From Aliiroseovarius sp. PrR006 (GTDB taxonomy: Bacteria > Pseudomonadota > Alphaproteobacteria > Rhodobacterales > Rhodobacteraceae), in NCBI RefSeq assembly GCF_010500215.1, contig NZ_JAAGOY010000007.1:1024501-1088500 (forward strand): a stretch of 64,000 nt of DNA, read 5' to 3'. Each line of letters begins with the position of its first letter. Within the stretch, counting starts at the first letter, position 1. This document shows positions 1-6,694 of this stretch, one piece after another. Made by a program: the position numbers and the translations under genes. The notes beneath the pieces were generated by a model. The model was not told the origin of the DNA. It saw nothing but the letters and a program-made list of their open reading frames with translations, and did not search any database.

Positions 1-1133
1 TCGACGACCCGCGCTGCGCCAAGGTGGTCCTGACCCGCAATCAGGTGGAAAGCTATGTCAGCCGCCGAATTGCCTGGGCCACGCAGCAATGGGCGCTGAC
101 CAACGGCAAGGATGCCAAGAAGTTCCGCGTGAGGTTTGATTCAAGCGAGTTCGAGAAATTCTTCTATGAATACAAGGCTTTCCAGCTAAATATCAAAGGT
201 CGACTGCAGAAGACCGGCCAGACGGCGTTCTATATCGACTACGAAGACACGCAAAATATCGATGTTGTGAATGGGCTGGGCAAGTTTCTGGGGGCCGAGC
301 ACGAGATCTCCAAGTTTTCGGGCAAGTACAAAAAGCAGAACCCCGAAACACTGGCCGACAAGGTCCGCAACATTGATGAGCTTGTCGAGACGGTCCGCAA
401 CATCGACTTGTTCGACCTAGGTAAAGTGCCAAACTTCGAACCTGCGCGTGCGCCTGCCGTGCCGACCTATATCACCGCCGAAAATGCACCGCTGATGTTC
501 CTACCGATCAAGGGCGGTCCGGTGGAGCGTGTGGTAGCCTGGATGGAAGGGTTCGGCGCGCTGTCCTCGGAGTTTAACCAGAAATCGCTGCGCCAGTGGA
601 AGAACCGCAACAAAGGGCACCGCACCTTCACCGTGCTGCGCCACCCGGTTGCGCGCCTGCACGCCGCGTTCTGCACGCATTTCCTGCAAGATGGTCCCAA
701 GACCTATTGGGACATCAAGAATGCCCTGCGCGAGAACTATGATGTTCCCCTGCCCGAGCATCTGCCCGATGACAGCTGGGATGAAGCCACCCATCGCACG
801 GCATTCATCGCTTTCGCAGATTTCGTGCGGCGCAATCTTGCGGGTCAAACCGGGCTTCGTGTCGATGCGGTTTGGGCCACGCAATCCGCTGTAATAAAAG
901 GGTTTTCAGAGTTCCAGTTGCCTGACCGTATTCTTCGAGAAGACGAGCTTGAGGACGGGCTGGCGGCGCTTGCGCATGACGTGGATCTTGGTGCGCCCAA
1001 ACCTCCCGCGCAACAAGATGATGCGCCGTTCACGCTGGCTCAGATCTATGATGAACGGGTCGAGGCCGCCGTGAAGGCGGCCTATCAGCGCGATTATATG
1101 ATGTTCGGCTTCAGGCCGTGGGGGAAGTCCTGA
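1..1133 (+). CDS. Sulfotransferase-family protein with two sulfotransferase-like segments, 5' end outside the window
   Basis: The reading frame is open to the left edge (codons from base 3), so the N-terminus is missing; a GTG at 24 is internal to the conserved segment DPRCAKVVLTRNQVESYVS and is unlikely to be the start. Two PAPS sulfotransferase signatures are visible: this first one, followed by a TGQTAFYIDYED block, and a second beginning at LMFLPIKGGPVERVV with FTVLRHPVARLHAAF. The two halves are joined by a linker of about 60 residues. Such proteins (NodH-like or Stf0-like) transfer sulfate from PAPS to glycans or lipids; the acceptor here is unknown. The gene converges on ptsN with a 10-base gap. 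Confidence 0.75.
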   Translation, partial: DDPRCAKVVLTRNQVESYVSRRIAWATQQWALTNGKDAKKFRVRFDSSEFEKFFYEYKAFQLNIKGRLQKTGQTAFYIDYEDTQNIDVVNGLGKFLGAEHEISKFSGKYKKQNPETLADKVRNIDELVETVRNIDLFDLGKVPNFEPARAPAVPTYITAENAPLMFLPIKGGPVERVVAWMEGFGALSSEFNQKSLRQWKNRNKGHRTFTVLRHPVARLHAAFCTHFLQDGPKTYWDIKNALRENYDVPLPEHLPDDSWDEATHRTAFIAFADFVRRNLAGQTGLRVDAVWATQSAVIKGFSEFQLPDRILREDELEDGLAALAHDVDLGAPKPPAQQDDAPFTLAQIYDERVEAAVKAAYQRDYMMFGFRPWGKS

Positions 1134-1143
1134 CGGACGGCGC

Positions 1144-1608
1144 TTAGGCCGCCTTGTTCGACAGGCTATCCGTCAACAGCGCATGCAGGGCAGCGGTGTC
1201 CGTATTGGCGCGCAGCTTTGCACAGATCGACGCATCACGCATCGAGCGAGACACCAGCGCCAGCGCTTTCAGGTGGTCCACACCGGAATCTTCCGGGGCA
1301 AACAGCGCAAAGATCAGGTCAACGGGCTGGCGATCCACGGCATCGAAATCAAACGGCTTTTCAACGCGCACGAAGCAGCCGGTGACCTCGGTCACACCAG
1401 CCAGACGAGCGTGCGGCAGGGCAACGCCGCGACCAACGCCAGTCGGGCCAAGGTTTTCACGCTCGGACAGGGCGGCAAACGCATTTTCTGCGTTGATGCC
1501 ATAGCAATCCGCAGCGATGTCGCCCAAGTCCTGAAAAAGACGCTTCTTGGACGACACCGTCGAAAGTACCTTTACGGCGGACGGTGCCAAAATGCTCGCA
1601 AGTTCCAT
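1144..1608 (-). CDS. ptsN: PTS IIA-like nitrogen-regulatory protein PtsN (EIIA-Ntr)
   Basis: This 154-residue cytosolic protein matches the EIIA-Ntr domain over its whole length. The phosphorylatable histidine lies in GVALPHARL near residue 66, followed by the FDFDAVDRQPVDLIFALFAP strand region typical of the family. EIIA-Ntr receives phosphate from the PTS-Ntr chain and modulates potassium, nitrogen and carbon regulation instead of taking up sugar. It is the last gene of the lptCAB-hpf-ptsN block, 35 bases after hpf; a GC-rich hairpin (about 1622-1639) lies in that gap and may attenuate read-through. Confidence 0.95.
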   Translation of the reverse strand: MELASILAPSAVKVLSTVSSKKRLFQDLGDIAADCYGINAENAFAALSERENLGPTGVGRGVALPHARLAGVTEVTGCFVRVEKPFDFDAVDRQPVDLIFALFAPEDSGVDHLKALALVSRSMRDASICAKLRANTDTAALHALLTDSLSNKAA

Positions 1609-1643
1609 TTTTGACCAATTTCCCGCCCGCCAAGGCGGGGGGC

Positions 1644-2222
1644 CTACGCTTCGTTGTTAACCGGGTCAATCCAGCCGACATTTCCGTCTTCACGACGGTA
1701 GACGACATTCATACCCTGAGTTTTCTCATTCTTGAAAACCAGTACGGGGGCGTGGGCCAGCTCCATCTGCATGACAGCTTCGCCAACGGAAAGCGACGGG
1801 ATGCGCGTTTCCATTTCGGCGATGATCATGGGCTGGAGTGTAGCGTCCTCTGCCTCGTCGTGGCCTTCTTCTTTGGCGAGGATATACGAGGATCCTCCGA
1901 AAACTTCAACCGGATCGACGCGGTCACGGTGATGGTCCTTCAACCTGCGCTTATAACGACGCAGTTGTTTTTCCATTTTCTCGGCACATTGGTCGAATGC
2001 CGCGTAGATTTCGGTCGCGTGACCCTTGGCCTGAGCGGTCAGCCCAGTGGACAGGTGAACAATGGTTTCACAGACATATTCATGTGCGCTTTTCGAGAAG
2101 ATGACCTGCGCATCGGTGGGGCGTTCAGCATACTTTTGAACAATGCCGCCAAGTTCTTCTTTCACGTGAACCTGAAGGGCTTCACCAATGTCGATCTGCT
2201 TGCCACTGATTTGATATTGCAT
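1644..2222 (-). CDS. hpf: Ribosome hibernation promoting factor, long form
   Basis: The 192-residue protein has an N-terminal S30AE/HPF domain (MQYQISGKQIDIGEALQVHV, then VHLSTGLTAQAKGHATEIYAAFD) and a C-terminal dimerisation domain (VLVFKNEKTQGMNVVYRRED, ending GNVGWIDPVNNE). That makes it the long HPF type, which drives 100S ribosome dimers in stationary phase. A good Shine-Dalgarno, AAAGGAGATAGG, directly precedes the ATG. A 243-base gap separates it from lptB upstream, so it probably has its own promoter. In many alphaproteobacteria rpoN sits in that gap; it does not here. Confidence 0.95.
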   Translation of the reverse strand: MQYQISGKQIDIGEALQVHVKEELGGIVQKYAERPTDAQVIFSKSAHEYVCETIVHLSTGLTAQAKGHATEIYAAFDQCAEKMEKQLRRYKRRLKDHHRDRVDPVEVFGGSSYILAKEEGHDEAEDATLQPMIIAEMETRIPSLSVGEAVMQMELAHAPVLVFKNEKTQGMNVVYRREDGNVGWIDPVNNEA

Positions 2223-2465
2223 CCTATCTCCTTTGATCGCTGTAGGAATTTGGCCCTATGCCACGGGGGCATAAAGCAAGAAAACTGTTTTAAAACATGG
2301 GGATGTTTTGTCTTTGCAGAGATTTGTCCGCCCGATCAGGTCTGGGGCGATCAAATGTGCGAGCCCAAGGTGGGCACGGCACGAACGAAGGTTTGCGTGT
2401 TCATGCATCACCTTCATTTGGCGACGAGTCGGTAGGGATTGTCAAGCGACCCGATGTCACATTCG
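2223..2465. other. Intergenic region between lptB and hpf
   Basis: No coding sequence is recognised here. On the minus strand a TTGACA hexamer lies at 2445-2440, but no convincing -10 box follows at the usual spacing. The stretch presumably carries the hpf promoter and leader. Confidence 0.4.
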
Positions 2466-3224
2466 TCAGTTGATCGAGAAATTCTGACCCAGATAGACAC
2501 GGCGGACGTTCTCGTCCTTGACGACTTCGTCGGTGGTGCCGCTCATCAGGACATGGCCGTCATGCAGGATATAGGCACGGTCCACGATCTCGAGCGTTTC
2601 GCGTACATTGTGGTCGGTGATCAACACGCCAATGCCACGATTTTTCAGGTCATGAACCAATGTGCGAATCTCGCCGACTGCGATCGGATCGACGCCCGCG
2701 AAGGGTTCATCCAGCAGCAAATACTTGGGATTCGATGCCAAGAGTCGCGCGATTTCACAGCGGCGACGTTCGCCGCCTGACAGGGCCAGCGCGGGGGTGC
2801 GGCGTAGGTGGCTGATCGAGAATTCGTTCAGCAGCTCTTCCAGCCGCTCACGGCGCTTGTGACGGTCCTTGGTCGAGATCTCGAGGATCGACAGAATGTT
2901 GTCTTCAACGCTCATGCCCCGGAAGATCGACATTTCCTGCGGCAGATATCCAATACCGCGGCGCGCTCGGCGATACATCGGCAAAAGCGTCACGTCTTGT
3001 CCGTCGATGATGACCTGCCCGGCTTCGGGCGTGATCAGACCGGCGATTGCGTAGAACGTCGTGGATTTGCCGCAGCCGTTTGGGCCCAGAAGTGCAACAA
3101 CCTCGCCCCGATTCAGTTCCAGGTTCACCTCGCGGATCACCGGCTTTTTGCGATAGCTTTTGCGCAATCCGATGATGCGCAACCCGGCATCGCCATTTTG
3201 AACTGTCAGATTGGGGGCGGTCAT
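2466..3224 (-). CDS. lptB: LPS export ABC transporter ATP-binding protein LptB
   Basis: The 252-residue ABC ATPase has a Walker A GPNGCGKST (about residue 49), a Q-loop at LPQEMSIFRGMS, the signature LSGGERRR and Walker B LLLDEPFAGVDP, followed by a switch histidine in LITDHNV. The family partners LptF and LptG in the inner membrane and powers transport of lipopolysaccharide along the LptCAD bridge. Its start overlaps the lptA stop by one base, so it is translationally coupled to lptA. Confidence 0.97.
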   Translation of the reverse strand: MTAPNLTVQNGDAGLRIIGLRKSYRKKPVIREVNLELNRGEVVALLGPNGCGKSTTFYAIAGLITPEAGQVIIDGQDVTLLPMYRRARRGIGYLPQEMSIFRGMSVEDNILSILEISTKDRHKRRERLEELLNEFSISHLRRTPALALSGGERRRCEIARLLASNPKYLLLDEPFAGVDPIAVGEIRTLVHDLKNRGIGVLITDHNVRETLEIVDRAYILHDGHVLMSGTTDEVVKDENVRRVYLGQNFSIN

Positions 3225-3721
3225 TAGTTTGCCCCGGTTTGAATGATCGATTTGACCCGCCCGTCCATCTGGCCGGTGCCATTCTGCAGGTTCACGGTCA
3301 GCTTGTCAGACGAAAGCGCATTCTGGCCCTGCGTCAGGATCACGCCGCCCGTCATCACAACCATACCCGTGTCGATGGTATAGACAGCCTCGCGTGCTTC
3401 AGCGGCTTCGGCGCCGTTCACAAGGGTGACGCCACCTGTGGCATGCAGGCGCGAGATCTCGCCGGTCGTGTCGGCGCCCGTTGCGTATTCCACGCGCACC
3501 TTGCCGGCGCTTAGGCGCATGTCGCCCTGACCAATCACCACATTGCCGGAAAACGTCGCAGCCCCGCTGGACTGGTCCACGGTCAGCTGATCGGCCGAGA
3601 TTTCGATGGGAAAGCTGCTGTCATGCTTCAATCCGCCAAAGGCAACATTTGCTTGTGCAAAAGCGGCGACCGGCAAACAGATCGCCATTAAAATGGAATA
3701 GATAAAACTGCGTTTGATCAC
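3224..3721 (-). CDS. lptA: Periplasmic LPS transport protein LptA
   Basis: The 165-residue protein begins with a signal peptide ending near VAAFAQA and contains the OstA-like beta-jellyroll repeat (IEISADQLTVDQSSGAATFSG, a pattern typical of LptA). LptA oligomers bridge LptC to the outer-membrane LptD complex. It overlaps lptC by four bases upstream and lptB by one base downstream. Confidence 0.93.
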   Translation of the reverse strand: MIKRSFIYSILMAICLPVAAFAQANVAFGGLKHDSSFPIEISADQLTVDQSSGAATFSGNVVIGQGDMRLSAGKVRVEYATGADTTGEISRLHATGGVTLVNGAEAAEAREAVYTIDTGMVVMTGGVILTQGQNALSSDKLTVNLQNGTGQMDGRVKSIIQTGAN

Positions 3722-4341
3722 CGGGGTTCCCCCTTGTCTTTCGGATCATATACCAGCTTCACCCCATCCTTGAAAACAAGAACATATCCGCCGTCTTCAC
3801 CTTCTGCGCGCGAAATCACCGCATCGCCCGCCGACAGGTCACCCATCGGGCCTGTCGCCTCGACCGGGCCGTTGCTGGCGACATAGGTGCTGTCCATTGA
3901 GGTGGTCAGCGTTTCGGTCGAGATCCAGTAATCTGTCGAGGTACGCAAAGACACGCCGCCGGACAGGTCGATCTGGTGTGCCTCGCCATCAATATCGGCC
4001 TGAGCCGCCTTGATGTGCACCTGCGCGCCGTCCGGAGTTTCGATATCCGCCACAAGATCCAAGGCCTTGAAATGGTTGGTGCGTTCCGCGTCCGGGGCCG
4101 CGCTGGCTGCACTGAATTGTATCGCCGCACCGTCTTCGGTCACGCTCGAGAACTTTGGATTGGTGATCTTCTGCTCGCCCGTCAGCTCGTCCAGATTGAT
4201 CCGCGCATAGGTCAGGGACGTGGTCGGGTCGATGGACTTGGACACCAGAAACATCAGCGACAGCAGCACAAGCGCGGTGGCTGGCAGAATGATCTTCAGC
4301 CAGTTCACAAGACGCGTATATGTGATGCGGGTGCCGGACAT
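3718..4341 (-). CDS. lptC: LPS export protein LptC
   Basis: The 207-residue protein has a single N-terminal membrane segment (about residues 15-33, LKIILPATALVLLSLMFLV) and a periplasmic beta-rich LptC domain with the segment GDLSAGDAVISR near the C-terminus. LptC accepts LPS from LptBFG and hands it to LptA. It is the first gene of the lptC-lptA-lptB operon and lies 63 bases downstream of the RNase D-like gene on the same strand. Confidence 0.92.
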   Translation of the reverse strand: MSGTRITYTRLVNWLKIILPATALVLLSLMFLVSKSIDPTTSLTYARINLDELTGEQKITNPKFSSVTEDGAAIQFSAASAAPDAERTNHFKALDLVADIETPDGAQVHIKAAQADIDGEAHQIDLSGGVSLRTSTDYWISTETLTTSMDSTYVASNGPVEATGPMGDLSAGDAVISRAEGEDGGYVLVFKDGVKLVYDPKDKGEPR

Positions 4342-4404
4342 GCGGGGCCTTTCCGTAGGGTTGCTTGTTATCTAGCGCGGATGCACCGGATTCCAAGACA
4401 CCCT

Positions 4405-5016
4405 TTAGTGCGCAAAGATGTCCTGTTCGGGCCAACCGGCAAGATCCAGCCGGGCACGCATGGGAAGGAAGTCGAAGCAGGCCTGGGCCATTTCGGTCCG
4501 CCCTTCGCGGGCAAGGCGCATGTCCAGCTCTTCGCGCAGGCGGTGCAGGTGCAACACGTCGGATGCCGCATAGTCCAGCTGCGCCGGGGTCAGCTCTTCT
4601 GCGCCCCAGTCGCTCATCTGCTGCTGTTTCGAGATGTCGACCTTCAGCAGCTGATCCAGCAGGTTCCGCAGCCCGTGCCGATCCGTATAGGTCCGCACCA
4701 GTTTCGAGGCGATCTTGGTGCAATAGACAGGCGCCGTGACCACGCCGAATGCGTTCAGCATGGCGGCGATGTCGAAGCGGCCGAAGTGGAAGATTTTCAG
4801 CACGTTGGGGTCGGTCAGCATCTTCTCGAGGTTCGGCGCGCTGGTCTGGCCCTTCTCGACCTGTACCATGTGGGCGTTGCCGTCGCCGCCCGACATCTGC
4901 ACCACGCACAGGCGGTCGCGATGCGGGTTCAAACCCATGGTTTCACAGTCGATGGCTACGACCGGACCAAGGTCCAGCCCATCGGGAAGGTCACGCTTGT
5001 AAAGATGGTTGGCCAT
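4405..5016 (-). CDS. rnd: RNase D-like 3'-5' exonuclease
   Basis: The product has 203 residues and is a single DEDD-family exonuclease domain: VVAIDCETMGLNP holds the first D and E, FHFGRFDIAAML the second Asp, and YAASDVLHLHRL the last (DEDDy) motif. It lacks the HRDC domains of the longer Escherichia coli RNase D, as is usual for the short alphaproteobacterial type. I chose the ATG at 5016 (MANHLYKRDLPDG) because GAGGG lies just upstream; an in-frame start at 5055 would add 13 residues without support. The likely role is tRNA or RNA 3'-end trimming. Confidence 0.88.
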   Translation of the reverse strand: MANHLYKRDLPDGLDLGPVVAIDCETMGLNPHRDRLCVVQMSGGDGNAHMVQVEKGQTSAPNLEKMLTDPNVLKIFHFGRFDIAAMLNAFGVVTAPVYCTKIASKLVRTYTDRHGLRNLLDQLLKVDISKQQQMSDWGAEELTPAQLDYAASDVLHLHRLREELDMRLAREGRTEMAQACFDFLPMRARLDLAGWPEQDIFAH

Positions 5017-5080
5017 GTCGCCCTCATTCATAATCCATCCCCGTGATAGGCCCACGGGGATGAAGGTTCAATGAAAAGGC

Positions 5081-5950
5081 TTACTTGCCGTAATAAAGCC
5101 CCACAACATGCTCGGCTTCGGCGAAGAACAGCCAACGGCCGACGATCGCGCCCGCGATATGCAGGGCCAGAGCTATGAAAGCGGTGGCGTGACCGGCTGG
5201 GGTCAGCAGCAATATGGCGGCGGGCAGGGCGGCGCCCGCGCCCAGCGCGATCATCCGCAGCTTTTGCGCGTGCTTGCGGCCAACGCGATAGACCATCTCG
5301 TCCAGCACATAGTTGCGCGCTGTGTGGCCGCTTTCGAACATGCGCACCTCGCCCAGATGACCAAGCCCGGTGGCGTCGCCCAGCGTGCCACGGTTCGCGG
5401 CGCGCGCATCACCTTGCTGCCAGTGCAACCACATGACGACGGCCAGCGCGGCCAACAGCACGCCTGCGATCTTTACTTGCCCCGCCAAGAGCGCCCCGCC
5501 TGCGATTGCGTGCAGCAGGAACAAAATAGGTGTGAGTGGTTGGCTCCAGCGCGAGATCGTCTTGAGCTGGGTGTAAATCATCGAGGTCGTGAAGACCGTA
5601 ACAAGCGCCAAAACAGAGCCTATTACGCCAGAAAATGCCATTTCGGCGCCCATAAAGATCCGGGCCATAGCAATCAAGCCAAACAGCAGAAGCGTAACGA
5701 CCGAGGCCACGCCCTCGCGGCTCAGCCAAGACGTGCGCCATTGGCTGAACGCATAGATCGCGTTCTTCTTGTTGCCCAGATGGAAGGTCGAGACCAGAAG
5801 CCCGCCCGCCGCCAGAACATAGGCGATGACGAAGAACGCCAGCAGCGTCATGCCGCCGACATTTGGAATACCAAGCCCCATCCAGGCCAAAAGCCCGAAG
5901 CCAAGCCCGGAAAAGGTGGTGAAGATGATAACACTGGGTGCGGGATGCAT
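5081..5950 (-). CDS. soeC: Membrane anchor subunit of a molybdoenzyme, SoeC-like (DmsC/NrfD-type)
   Basis: The 289-residue protein is almost all hydrophobic, with about eight transmembrane helices and the opening HPAPSVIIFTTFSGLGFGL typical of DmsC-family anchors. It would bind quinone and pass electrons from the iron-sulfur subunit. It is the last gene of a three-gene operon behind soeA and soeB, 12 bases from soeB. Because the catalytic subunit has no Tat signal, I favour the sulfite dehydrogenase SoeABC over DMSO or thiosulfate reductase. The family is certain; the substrate is inferred. Confidence 0.8.
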   Translation of the reverse strand: MHPAPSVIIFTTFSGLGFGLLAWMGLGIPNVGGMTLLAFFVIAYVLAAGGLLVSTFHLGNKKNAIYAFSQWRTSWLSREGVASVVTLLLFGLIAMARIFMGAEMAFSGVIGSVLALVTVFTTSMIYTQLKTISRWSQPLTPILFLLHAIAGGALLAGQVKIAGVLLAALAVVMWLHWQQGDARAANRGTLGDATGLGHLGEVRMFESGHTARNYVLDEMVYRVGRKHAQKLRMIALGAGAALPAAILLLTPAGHATAFIALALHIAGAIVGRWLFFAEAEHVVGLYYGK

Positions 5951-5962
5951 CCGTTTCCTCCG

Positions 5963-6694
5963 TCAGAGCTTGTCGAGCGCTTTGTCCAGCCAGCCTAGGA
6001 AGCCCTTAGGCTCGTCAGCGACCGCGTTCAGGGGGGCTGTTTCCAGCTGATCCTTGGGGCGGGGCGGCAGGTATTTGTTTACGGGCTTGGTGCCCAGATC
6101 CGGCATCAGGTCAAACCCGCCGCGATCCGCGACAAGTTTCGACACATCGCTGTCCGGGTCACCCAGATCGCCGAAATGGCGGGCGCCGGCGGGGCAGGTG
6201 CGCACGCAAGCGGGCACGCGGTCTTCTTCCGGCAGGTTTTCGTTGTAGATCCGGTCCACGCAGAGGGTGCATTTCTTCATCACACCCGCTTCGCGATCCA
6301 GCTCGCGCGCGCCGTAAGGGCAGGACCATGCGCAGAGGCCGCAGCCGATGCAACGATCCTCGTTCACCAGAACGATCCCGTCTTCTTCGCGCTTATAGCT
6401 CGCGCCGGTGGGGCAGACGGTGACACAAGGCGCGTCTTCGCAGTGCAAGCACGACCGCGGCATGTGCACGGTTTGCGAGGCGCAGCCGGATTGTTGGGCC
6501 TCATAGCTGAACACGCGGTTCAGGAAGGTGCCGGACGGGTCCGCACCATAGGCATCCTGATCGGACAGCGGCGCGCCATAGTTCTGCGTGTTCCAGCCCT
6601 TACAAGCGGTCACACAACCATGACAGCCCACGCAGGTATCAAGGTCGATGACCAGCCCCAGCTTCTTATCGGTTTTCGAAGGCAAAGCAGTCAT
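5963..6694 (-). CDS. soeB: Iron-sulfur subunit of a molybdoenzyme, SoeB-like (four 4Fe-4S clusters)
   Basis: The 243-residue protein carries four cysteine clusters of the DmsB/SoeB type: CVGCHGCVTACKGWN (about residue 19), CLHCEDAPCVTVCPTG, CIGCGLCAWSCPYG, and the pair CTLCVDR plus ACVRTCPAGAR. It relays electrons between the molybdenum subunit and the membrane anchor. Its start overlaps the soeA stop by one base. It has no signal peptide, consistent with a cytoplasm-facing complex. The GFLGWLDKALDKL tail after a low-complexity stretch is not explained by the ferredoxin fold. Confidence 0.85.
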   Translation of the reverse strand: MTALPSKTDKKLGLVIDLDTCVGCHGCVTACKGWNTQNYGAPLSDQDAYGADPSGTFLNRVFSYEAQQSGCASQTVHMPRSCLHCEDAPCVTVCPTGASYKREEDGIVLVNEDRCIGCGLCAWSCPYGARELDREAGVMKKCTLCVDRIYNENLPEEDRVPACVRTCPAGARHFGDLGDPDSDVSKLVADRGGFDLMPDLGTKPVNKYLPPRPKDQLETAPLNAVADEPKGFLGWLDKALDKL

